A DNA stretch of 64,000 nt, taken from contig OZ037926.1 in NCBI GenBank assembly GCA_964035575.1, positions 186,001 to 250,000 of the forward strand, written 5' to 3'. The translations under genes were made by a program, and so were the position numbers. Numbering within the stretch: position 1 is the stretch's first letter; every line of letters begins with the position of its first letter. Shown here piece after piece: positions 10,704-19,868 of this stretch. Origin of the DNA: Rhynchopus sp. YZ270_cl-10 (taxonomy: Eukaryota; Euglenozoa; Diplonemea; Diplonemida; Diplonemidae). The notes below the pieces were generated by a model. That model did not search any database, was not told where the DNA came from, and saw nothing but the letters and a program-made list of their open reading frames with translations.

Positions 10704-11543
10704 TCACCGTTGTGAAAGGCGTCTAGGGGGAGACACTATCAGGGGTGCTTTTAACCATGGCGATCTTTGAAGGACGGCGTCACTACACCCTGTAAGGTCA
10801 ACCCTTTCGAGGGAGTTGCAGTTGACGAAATCGAACCCGATGTGCACGACACTTGGCATTGAGAGGTTCAGATCCGTCACGGAGTCGCAGTTAGAGACAA
10901 AGGAGACCCCAAGCGTCGTCACGGCGCGCAGTGCAGAGAGGTCGAGCAGCGTCAGGGAGCAGCACGCCCAGAGGAAGCTGTTGCCTATTTCGGTCACCCT
11001 GCCGAACCCTGAGAGGTATACCTCCACCAACGACGGGCAACAGGCAAGGAAGTAGGACCCGATCCCCGTCACCCTCTCCATCCCAGACAGATCCGCCACC
11101 TCCAAGACCTCACAGCACGACAGAAAGTCGTTGCCTATCTCACTGACAGCCAACGCGCCGCTGAAGTCCACCCGCACCAACGACGTCGCAGAGAGAAACT
11201 TATGTGGCACCACCACGGCCACCTCTGCCTGCAGCAGCAGACACGCCACCTCAGGGTTGGTCACTGTCTCCAGCGCCTCTGCCGTCAGGTCCGTCACCCC
11301 CAGGGCGTGAAGCCTTGCTATGGCGAAGTACTTATCAGTTTGCGTCAATGTGACAGTGTCATCAGCGCTCATGTGAATGATGTCTTCGTCCTCCAGCATC
11401 GTGTCCCTGAAGTGCATGTTAAAGCTGTCTTCTGCGAGCGTAAGTGCAAGTGACACTTTATGAATAAGAGACACAACAGTATCACCTAACACCACCTCAA
11501 TAACACACTCCGTCCCATCAAACCCTTTGACGTGTATATCCAT
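10704..11543 (-). CDS. Ubiquitin-like domain plus BspA-type leucine-rich repeat protein
   Basis: Single exon, 279 residues, start chosen at MDIHVKGFDGTECVIEV. The in-frame ATG 102 bp upstream would add a low-complexity leader. Residues 1-75 look ubiquitin-like: paired strands, then V-S-L-I-H-K-V, F-N-M-H-F-R-D, and MLEDEDIIHMSADDTVTL, matching the ubiquitin 'L-E-D..T-L-..Y-I' region. Residues about 110-265 hold five or six BspA/TpLRR-like repeats of about 23 residues with the pattern L-x-x-V-D-L-S-G-x-x-x-V-T-x-I-G-x-x-F-L-x-x-C. The two together suggest a cytosolic protein-interaction adaptor. There is no signal peptide. A family A repeat lies about 370 bp upstream of the start. Families with this exact pairing are known to me mainly from euglenozoan-like annotations, so the parallel is tentative. 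Confidence 0.8.
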   Translation of the reverse strand: MDIHVKGFDGTECVIEVVLGDTVVSLIHKVSLALTLAEDSFNMHFRDTMLEDEDIIHMSADDTVTLTQTDKYFAIARLHALGVTDLTAEALETVTNPEVACLLLQAEVAVVVPHKFLSATSLVRVDFSGALAVSEIGNDFLSCCEVLEVADLSGMERVTGIGSYFLACCPSLVEVYLSGFGRVTEIGNSFLWACCSLTLLDLSALRAVTTLGVSFVSNCDSVTDLNLSMPSVVHIGFDFVNCNSLERVDLTGCSDAVLQRSPWLKAPLIVSPPRRLSQR

Positions 11544-11910
11544 CGTATTGTGTGTTTCTGGGATTAGGTTGTGTTGGTGTTGAAAAAAATGTTGAATGAA
11601 TTCGTAAGGGGGTGAAATTGAAGGGGAAGCTACATTTTTTTCCAAAAGATCCTCTCACAAGAGTGCAAAGAAAAAGAGACAGAAATATGGCCTTAAAAAA
11701 AATGGCATAAAATAACCCAGCCAAAACCCCAAGGAGATACAACCTTTGTCAGTTTGTCTCCCTCCCGAACCGCACAAAGGACAGGGTGCTTGCCAATGGC
11801 AGTGCGGAGGGACACGACAAAACCGCACAAAGCAATAAAAAGAATAGTCATTGATGTAGGAACCTCAACTGACCCTACGTACGATACCATGGATGAAAGC
11901 ATAAAAATAA

Positions 11911-11976
11911 AGAGAAGTTGAAAAGTGCAAAACGCCTCACCGTTTCATCGGCGGACGCACGGCACTGTGGCTCCCT
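11911..11976 (-). repeat. Family A copy
   Basis: Long-loop form, one extra T in the tip (ccgtttcatcgg). Adjacent to a partial family F copy on its left. Confidence 0.75.
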
Positions 11977-12102
11977 CTCTCTCTAAATAAAAAGAAAACG
12001 TGTAAGATGAATGTTCCTCTCGTGAGCGCACGAGCACACAACAGCACACATCCATTATATGCAACCACCCTCAGCGGGACGGGCAACACAAAAAACAAAG
12101 AA

Positions 12103-12149
12103 AGGTTTACAAAACGAACCTAAGTCTCTCTGTACTTAGTCACCTTAAC
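12103..12149 (+). repeat. Family B copy
   Basis: Stem changed to ctaagt/acttag, a paired substitution that keeps the hairpin. Confidence 0.7.
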
Positions 12150-12462
12150 AAACCAACGACAATCCGTTTTTTCTTCCGAGCAGCTCACGCAACTACGTAT
12201 TTTTCCAGCCGACCCTACGGTATCGATTACCCCAATCGTTAAGTCCACCTTTTTTTTCAGGCGGCGGCAACCCAGTGTAACGACCCTCATTGGCCAGATG
12301 AAGGGGGGGTGCAAAAAAGAAAAAGAAAATAGGTAATATAGGAGATCAATGTACAACAGGGGAAGGGGGTTAGAAGGAAAAAGGAAAAAAAAAAACTGTT
12401 TTGTGTAAATATCATGAGAATAATAAAAAGGAAAAAAAATGGGTAAATGTATGCAAAAAAGT

Positions 12463-12500
12463 TGACTTTAAATACAAAGCCCTCTCGTGACAGTGTACCT
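12463..12500 (+). repeat. Family E 5' part
   Basis: gactttaaatacaaagccct, ctcgtgacagtgtaccta. Confidence 0.65.
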
Positions 12501-12600
12501 AATGAGCCTCACGAGGACTCATACAACTTGATAAAACAAAACGAAAATGCCATGATGATACACAAGGGGGGCGGGCGGGAAAAAAAAAATGCCCTCTCCC

Positions 12601-15600
12601 CTAGTGAGTGGTGTTCATCTGGTCATCGCAAAACACGAGTTGACATATTAATGGCGTCATTTGCTTCTTGGACTCGCCGAGTAGCTTGTCTACGCTCTGC
12701 AGGACCTGGGGGGAGATGATTTGAGATGAGATGAGACGTTTATGTGATGAAACTGTAGTTGCTGATGCAGGGCCCTCCGACTGACCCACTGTACGATGCC
12801 AGCCATCCGGATGAAAGACTTTTGCTATGTGTGCCGCCACCAACAAAGACTGGGCTAAAGTACACTCATTAAAAATAAATAAAAAGGTTTGAATATGAAC
12901 GCAACACGGTGTGCACACAGCTAATAATGACCCCCACACCCACTCATTTAAACCACTCTGCGACTGCCCAATTTTTTTTTCAAACCAAAGAATGGGGTTC
13001 ATACCTCTGTCGTATTGTCCAACTCGCTAATCATTTTGTACGCTTTGAGGAAGAGGTCCGTTCCGAGGTGAGAGTCGATGAACTGTCTGAGCACTTCCAG
13101 CCGCTCTGAGAGGGGTGCTGCACGGGGGACATCGAGACGCAGGGTCGCACCGTCGAGGAGGAACTTCGGGTCCTTCGCATCACCACCACCACCACCACTG
13201 CCGTCCTCCGCATCCTCAAAGTCTTCGTCGTTGTTCGGCTTCGCCGTCAACGCTTTGTCAATATTCTTCAACATAGCGTCATACTCCTGGTCACGCACCT
13301 GCTTCTGATGATCTGTGTCTGGCTCCTCCTCTTCACTGTCACTGCTCTGCACATCCACTGCCTCGCTGTCGCTCCCTTCAGACCCTCGGTCCTTCTCTAT
13401 GGGTGCAGGCCGCTTCTGTTCTGGAGGTGGTGTGCCCCCTACACTAGCACGACGACCATGAGACGGTGGTGATGGTCCTCGTGGACTGTCCTTCCGGTCT
13501 TCGTATTTGGGGGATACCTCTGCGCGGCTGGGTGCTGCAGGGACGTTTTGGTTCTTCCGGCGGCCGTGGTCAGCCTTCGGAGAATGTGCAAAGGCACGTT
13601 GTTGCGGGCTGAGGCTAATAGGTTGATTAGTAGGTGAAGTAACCGGGGCGCTGACCCTCCTTTTGTTGGCAGGTGCAGGTGAATTGTTTCTGCCGCGCGG
13701 GGCAGGGGCAGGGCTTGGGGAGTTGTTCTTCCGCGGTAGTGGGTCCGGCGCCTTGTGGCGGTTCTGTTCAGCCTGGTGCCACTTCGCTACACCCTTCGCC
13801 TTCTCTGCAATCTGCGCCTCCAGCTTTCTCTCAGCGATCTGCTGTTCTAACTTCTGAAGGGAGGGGTGCGTTGGAGAGGGGGATAGATAGGATGAGGGAG
13901 AAGGGGGGTGTGTGGCAGTACCTTCTCCCGCTCTCTTTTGGCAAGGTCCTGAGCGGCTTTGCTGTCTGGCGGTGGGGTGACGCCTCGTTGTCCTGCAATG
14001 GGGGTAGGTTTGGTGGGGAAAAAAGCAAAAAGAAAAAATTGACATACCCCCTCTGGCCATGTTGATCCCCGCACCACGTGGTGACATGCGACCTGGTTTT
14101 GGATCGGCGCGGGGTGCGGCGCGTACTGCGGGATTGCCGCCGACAGGGTGCACCTGCGCATGGCGGTTCACCATGTCACGGAAGTTGGGAAGCTTTTCCT
14201 TCTCCGTTGCGGCACGGCCGAGACCCTGCTGCAGGCGTTCCAGCGCACCACGCATGACAGGCAGGGCAAGGATCTGACCCACATTTGGACGCACTTTATC
14301 GTTCTTCTGCAGCAACGACCCGCACAGGTTGCGGATATCCAGATCATAAAACGAAGAAATCGGTGCAGGGTTGCCCTTCACGATACGCTGCATCAGCTGC
14401 TTCATGTTGTGCCCATCGAAGGGATGCTTCAGGGTCAGTAACTGTTGTGTTGTTACGATAGATTGCCACAACATATGGGCTTGAGAGTGGAGTGCGGTTG
14501 AGTGATATAAAGTGGTCTTCCTTTGAGGACATAAAGATCATAGATTATTTCATACAGATTCTTTTCTTAATGCAACAAAAAGAATGTAAAGAGGGTGCAA
14601 ACGATGTACCCTTGCTTTTTTCATAGAGAATTAACCATACACATAGGATAGGATAGGATAGGGTAGCAAAAGAACCTCATGTACCTCAATAAATCACGCC
14701 AAAGACTAAAAATGACAAGATGCTAGACATCTACGACGCACACAGCACCGCGGGGATGAAGTCCAAGGATGCATACAAACGCTACAAACGCTGGGAGCAG
14801 TTTATGAACTATCCACATGCGAAAAAAAAACCCAACGCCGTTCCAGGAAGACCACTTTGTGTAGTACTTCAACATCTGAAAAACACGAAGCACCTGGCAG
14901 GGGGAGCAGCTGCTGGACCATCTACAGCATGCTAAACAAGCATTCTGAAATTCACACTGGAGACCGTCTCCAATCATTCCCCCGACTGACCTCACTCCTC
15001 AAAACGATGACCAAGGAAGACACCTCAAAACAGGCTTTAGTGTTTACAAGCGAACTGGAAACATTAGTACGAGACATTGACGGAGACGACGAATACTAGC
15101 TCGAGACTATGTGCAACTACTCTCTTCTCTCTCTCTACACAAGCTGCCACTACATCCCCTTTTTACAGTTAAATCACAAAAACGCACTCACGGTACGTGG
15201 TTTTGATCCACATCAACATCGAAATCAACGCTTTTTTTTTACCATTTTTCAACATACCTCGTAAAAGACGCACCCGATTGCCCAGACATCTGATTTGTTG
15301 TTGTATGGTCGGTTCTGGCAGAGCTCGGGTGAGAAGTAGTACGGTGTCCCACAGACCGTTCTGGCCAGGGCAAAGGTGTTGCGGAGGATGGTCGAGATCC
15401 CAAAGTCGCCGATTTTGACGACGTTCGACGCTGTGAGGAAGATGTTCGCGCACTTTATGTCGCGGTGCAGGATCTTCTTTTCGTGGAGGTAGCGCATCGC
15501 CATGCAAATCTGCGCGAAGTAGTGCAGCGCCTGGTCCTGCGAGACCCCGCGCCCTGTGTAGCCATGCTGCTTTGTGTACTTCTTCAGCATCCCATCGAGG

Positions 15601-15860
15601 TCCCCCTTCTCCGCAAACTCCATTGCAATGTACAGCACTTGCCTCTGCTCAAAGTGCTCCATATACTGCACAATGTTCGGATGCTTCAACCTCCCCAACA
15701 GCTCGCACTCCGCCCTCGCCTCCCTCCTCTCCTCCATCTTCAACCCTTGCAGACGCACCTCCTTCACAACAAGCAATGCACCATCTGTACGCCGCTTTAC
15801 CACCACAGCCTGACCATACGACCCTTTACCTATCACCTTCTGGCGAATGTACTTCTCCAT
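12601..15860 (-). CDS. NEK (NIMA-related) serine/threonine protein kinase, 5 exons
   Basis: Exons 15860-15258, 14441-14048, 13992-13922, 13853-13005 and 12705-12601 join to 673 residues. The kinase domain spans about residues 4-265: G-loop GKGSYG, catalytic Lys in VVKEV, HRDIKCAN catalytic loop, DFGIS, and CGTPYYFSPEL in the activation segment. The WAIGCVFYE|LLTLKHPF stretch confirms the first junction. The HRDIKxxN and LxTLKHPF wording and the loop spacing are NEK-like. Then come a Lys/Glu coiled coil and a Pro/Ser-rich disordered region. The C-terminal module (IDSHLGTDLFLKAYKMI, then LLGESKKQMTPLICQLVFC, split by the last intron) resembles the conserved tail seen in many protist NEKs. NEKs act in flagellum/cilium and cell-cycle control. 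Introns are 816, 55, 68 and 299 bp; the first holds a plus-strand coding relic and a family G copy, the last a family F copy. Confidence 0.95.
12754..12822 (+). repeat. Family F copy in NEK intron 4
   Basis: gctgatgcagggccctccga, ctgacccactgtacgatgcc, agccatccggatgaaaga; antisense to the kinase transcript. Confidence 0.75.
14547..14620 (+). repeat. Family G copy in NEK intron 1
   Basis: ttcatacagattcttttctt, gaatgtaaagagggtgcaaa, acccttgctttttt; the left stem arm has changed more than the right. Confidence 0.7.
14720..15099 (+). pseudogene. Coding-like relic inside NEK intron 1
   Basis: Two well-composed stretches lie on plus within the first kinase intron but in different frames. The first starts at 14720 (MLDIYDAHSTAGMKSKD, then KRYKRWEQFMNYPHA); the second ends at 15099 (SKQALVFTSELETLVRDI, then DGDDEY and a stop). 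Between them a third frame reads GEQLLDHLQHAKQAF. A run of nine A at 14820-14828 sits where the first frame loses its character. I could not find introns that restore a single frame, so a decayed gene or retrocopy is more likely than a working nested gene. I do not recognise the family. It would be the only coding sequence on the plus strand. Confidence 0.4.
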
Positions 15861-17136
15861 ATTGGCGGTAAAGAGGGGGAGGGGGGGAAGGGGGGGAGGA
15901 AGGAAGGGAAGGGAGGGAAAGGTGTATAGGGGGGCGGAGTGGTGCGTGCTCTACCCCCCTGTGTAGTGTGGGTGTGTCTGAAAGGGGGGGATGGTTTTGC
16001 GTGTTGTTGGTAGAGAGATTGGGTGAAAAAAAAATTTGACTTTGAACGAAGAAAAAAGACCCTCTCGTGTACCGTTTGGTATAAAATGGCGGCACCGTGT
16101 GTCCGCTTACGGTAAGGAGTTCCGTACCCAAAAAATGCGGTATTAGGTAGGGAATGTGGTGTTGGGGGGTTCTGAGCGTAGTGACTCTGAGACAAGAACA
16201 GTAAAAAAACTGCGTTCACGCCGGAGCGAGAGAAGACTATGCAACGTCTGAAGGATGACGATGCAGGCATAGCAGACTACTTAGAAGGTTCTGTGGCTGC
16301 ACTGACATGGCCAGAGGACCAGAAAAAATATATCTAGACAAAATGTGGAATCTTCTGTTTGAAGCGCCGTTTCCACATGAACGTATCACGAACACAATTT
16401 GGTAAATCATCTGAAGATGCATGAATACTTTCCTTCCTCGCAAACTACCCCAAGACCGTGACCACCAACAGCGCTCCCTTCCCCGGTTAGTTTCCGTTAG
16501 TTTCCGGGTTCGCAGACCATCGGAACAAGAAAAGCGCAAGAAAAAGAGAGAGAAAAACAAAACCCTCCGTCGTTGCAAAAGAGAAGGGGCAGGCTGAAAA
16601 ATGATTTTATCTTTTTTTGCAAAACGAATTTTGAGATTTAAAAGAGGGGATGACATTTTGGGGGGGCTTTTGAACAAAAAAGAGACCACGCGGACCAAAA
16701 TAAAGAGGTTAAAAAAAGGTTAAAAAAGCAATTTTTTTTGAAAAGGAGGAATATTCCTCTCTCGCCACCCCTTCCCCCCCATTTTACATCTATTTTGATG
16801 ACCGCTTTTTATCAAAAAAACGATCAAACCAACTCTAATTTGGTACCAACTAGCGGGGGTGTTTTAATGCTGTTTTAAACAAAAAGCTCGTTGTATCCAT
16901 ATCTCAATCTTTTTTTTTTTTGCAGTTTCGACAATCACCTGCCCGAGGACGGCTTCTGTACACAAAGTCACCCGAAAGCTTTTTTAGAAAAATTGGAATA
17001 GTGTATGTTGCCACCTCTGCAACATTCCACTGTTTTTAACACAAACCAAAAAACCCCCTTGGATTAACACAACAACCCCCCCGGCATTTTCAAATTGAAA
17101 ACACTTCCTTCTCTTTCCCCCAAATTCCTTTTAACG
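15861..17136. other. Intergenic spacer upstream of the NEK gene
   Basis: The leader next to the kinase start is strongly C/T-rich in the sense direction (about 15861-15960). A decayed family E-like block is at about 16037-16100. Family C lies at 16929-16980 and family D at 16996-17037. No gene seen. Confidence 0.55.
16929..16980 (+). repeat. Family C copy
   Basis: Inner stem here is gcc-cgaggac-ggc; the outer pair is reduced to gac/gtc; cccgaaagct end kept. Confidence 0.65.
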
Positions 17137-17454
17137 TTAACGGCGTGGAGGAGGAGTAGCGAGTCGTGTGAGAGCGTCTGCTGCCCAACTGTGTAGTGAG
17201 ACTATTAGGTCGATTATGCGGTAGAGGCAGACAGCGAGGGCAAGGAGAGAGATCTGGCAGATGCGTGCGTTTGTCGTGTCGCCACTGCTGCTGTCACTGC
17301 CGTCATCTCCGTCGATAGGAACCAACAAATCGCGCAGGGCAGCCGCAGCGACACCCAACACCGCAGAAAACGGCGTCCCCACATCCCCCGCGAACACCGC
17401 AGACGTATTGGCTTGCCCATGAAACAATGTCTCCGATATGTCCCATTCGCTCAT
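17137..17454 (-). CDS. Small protein with a C-terminal hydrophobic segment, unknown
   Basis: Single exon, 105 residues, start chosen at MSEWDISETLFHGQANT. The frame is open a further 68 codons upstream, but that part is composed of C/T-rich leader sequence with S, P, L and T only, as in the 5' leaders of neighbouring genes. Residues about 20-45 are Ala/Val/Leu-rich (FSAVLGVAAAALRDLLV). A Gly/Asp/Ser loop follows (DGDDGSDSSSGDT), then a likely transmembrane helix at about 70-92 (ICQISLLALAVCLYRIIDLI). The tail is short and basic (PPPRR). The layout suggests an organellar or ER membrane protein. I do not recognise it; coding status rests on composition and the GC-rich third positions. Confidence 0.5.
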   Translation of the reverse strand: MSEWDISETLFHGQANTSAVFAGDVGTPFSAVLGVAAAALRDLLVPIDGDDGSDSSSGDTTNARICQISLLALAVCLYRIIDLIVSLHSWAADALTRLATPPPRR

Positions 17455-17814
17455 TTCCAGATAAGGGAAAAGACAAAGAATCTTTAAGATAAGGTAAGGA
17501 AGAAGAGAAGATGTGTGTGGGGAAAGAGAGGGAGAGTAAAAATGTTGTGTAAATTGGGATAGGGGGAGGAGGAGGGGGAAATGGGTTGTGTTCTGTTCGG
17601 GTGGATAGTGGAGAGTGGAGAGTGGAGAGTGGTGGTTTTGAGCGAGAATTTCGAGCATTACAGCAGTAAGATGACCCCAAGCCTGCGTGTACGTGATCAG
17701 TTTCTCACAATGAAAAGAGAAAAATTTATAAGATGCCCCTAAGCCTCTCGTGAGTCACCGTATCATATTCGATATACAATGAAATGCTCCCCAAACACAA
17801 TTCTCACAAAAACC

Positions 17815-17913
17815 CTCTCGTGATACAGTGTACTTTGGTTATCGATCGGTGCACCGGGGGTGGACCCCAACCAGGCAGTCAGTCCTACATCCATTTCGTG
17901 GTTTACATCTGAA
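17815..17913 (+). repeat. Family E, nearly full
   Basis: ccctctcgtgatacagtgta, then gtgcaccgggggtggacccc, gcagtcagtcctac and ttcgtggtttacatctgaa. Confidence 0.75.
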
Positions 17914-18360
17914 TCTGCAGGTTTAAGAGAACAAAATAAGATCCTTTTTTGAGGCTGAAACACTACATTTTTGTTTTCACTCATCACTCAGTAGCATCTG
18001 TCACCTACCCCCCCCCCATATCCCCATATCCCACTGTTTCTTTTTTTTGTCTCCCTCCCAGTGTGTGAGATTTTTTTTTTTTTTTTTTTTTTGTTTTTTT
18101 GTTATCCCTTTGTTTTGTTTGTTTTGTTTTTTAATTCCCCCCCTCTCGTAAAAGAAGGCTGTTTTTTTTTATTGTTGCTGTTGTCCCTATCTGAAGCAAT
18201 TATTTCTTTTTTTTTTTTAATCTGCGTCATATGAGTCCCTCAATACGGTGTGTTTTTTTAAAAAGTTTTGTTCTTTTATTTCTGCAATATTTTGAGGGGG
18301 GGAGAGGGTGGGGTGGGGTGGGGAGTCGACACACCGAGAAGAACTAAAAAAATAAAAAAA

Positions 18361-18414
18361 GAGAAATTGAAAGTGCAAACGCCTCACCGTGCATAAGTGG
18401 ACGTAGGGTACTGC
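18361..18414 (-). repeat. Family A copy, diverged
   Basis: gagaaattgaaagtgcaaac, then a changed tip (ccgtgcataagtgg) and acgtagggtac. Confidence 0.65.
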
Positions 18415-19162
18415 AAATCCAAAAAAAAGCAATCTCGGGATCCACACTGAAAACTAAAAAAAAAAAATGCTTTTTTAAAATTACTGTTTTGTGTCTCTAG
18501 ACACAGAACGAAGCAAACGCCCTATTTAAAAAAAAAAAAGAAATCTTGAAAAAGCGGGGGGTGACTATGACAACGGAGGACACACCATACCCTTTTTTTT
18601 CACCTTCTTTTTTTTCAGAAAAAAAAAAAGTCCCCTTGAAACCCCGACAAGACTGAGTCTGTCGGAAGACTGCAAACCAAGTTTGCAGAAATATTTTTTA
18701 AAAAAATGTGGAAGTGTGTTGAGTGTGTGGGGAGGGGAATCGGGACGGGGGGTTTTTTTTTTCTTTTGTTTACCCCGTTTGTATCACCTTTCGCTCTTTT
18801 TTTTTTTGCTCTCCCTCTTTTTCAAAACGGGAAACGAAATAAAAAAAAAAGAAATCGCAAAAAACAAAAAAAATGAAGAAAAAAAAAAGAATGGATTTTT
18901 CATGTTATGGTTATTGCGCCCCTTGTCCTCTGATGATGCGTTGTGTGTGTGTGTGTGTGTACCGTTACTGCTTGAACCCCCTTTCAGACGGAGCCTGCAA
19001 GGAATGCTGCAAACTTAGCTTACAGCCAATTTATGTTTTTTTTTTTTTGTTGTTTTGTTCTTGCTTTTTTTTCCCCTTCAATTATTTTCAAAAGAATTTT
19101 TGCAAAGCTGTAAATCTCGTAGACTTACTCACCTTGAAAATGAAAGGTTGATGTAAAAAAAA

Positions 19163-19197
19163 TTGAAGTTGATAGTGCAAAACGCCTCTGGGACGCA
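19163..19197 (-). repeat. Family A copy, truncated
   Basis: Short-loop form, ending after gggacgc. Confidence 0.6.
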
Positions 19198-19868
19198 AAA
19201 GAAAAAACAAAAGAAAAGTTGAAAGATTGAATATGCTTGACGCACATAACATCTTGCAAAGAAACAACAACACCTATGTAAAAAAGAACGACAAGTTGCC
19301 ACGAATAACACTAAAAAAAAAAATCCCGCGCTTTTATTTTGCCTTCGTCATGCTGGAATATTTCATCCTTACATTCTTCTTTATTTAAAAAAACACTTCA
19401 CTAATCTCTCTCCCCCCCTTCCCCCTTGAACCTGACAGACTGAGCCTGTTTGGAGACCTGCAAACTAAGCCAGCAGAAAATCTTTGTGTGTGTTTTTTTC
19501 TTCTTCTTTTTACCCCATTTTTAGTTTTTTTTTTTTTCTTCATTTTTTCATTTTATTTTTATTGCAGAAAATTAAGAAGAAGGCTTCCCCCCCCTTCCCC
19601 CCCGCATCAAGACTCATCACAGACATAACAGCAAAAAAACAGAAAAAAAAAGGGGTTCTTGAAGAATTAAAATAGAAAACTGGTTAAGATAATAATGTGC
19701 CTCTCGTGCACAATATATCTCTCAATTATACCTAACGTATACCTTTTTAAAATTCTTCGTAAGATGAGTACTACATCTTTAAAAACGTTAGCGAAAGCTT
19801 TTCCAAAAAAAGAATAAATAAATAAAGGAAAAAAAAAGGAACGTAGAGTACACATACAAACCACCTCT

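Larger units (their letters stand above)
11544..12600. other. Intergenic spacer with repeats F, A, B and E
   Basis: No gene seen. Partial family F at about 11866-11906 runs straight into family A at 11911-11976. A family B copy follows at 12103-12149 and a family E 5' part at 12463-12500. Confidence 0.6.
17455..19868. other. Intergenic spacer, repeat- and homopolymer-rich
   Basis: The first 200 bp form the C/T-rich (sense) leader of the small membrane gene. Families B (17721-17760), E (17815-17913) and A (18361-18414, 19163-19197) follow. Very long T runs occur at 18069-18120, and a (TG)n microsatellite at about 18942-18960. A sequence with 'gacagactgagcctg' and 'gcaaact' recurs in two related copies at about 18640-18690 and 19430-19480. 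No gene seen. Confidence 0.6.
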
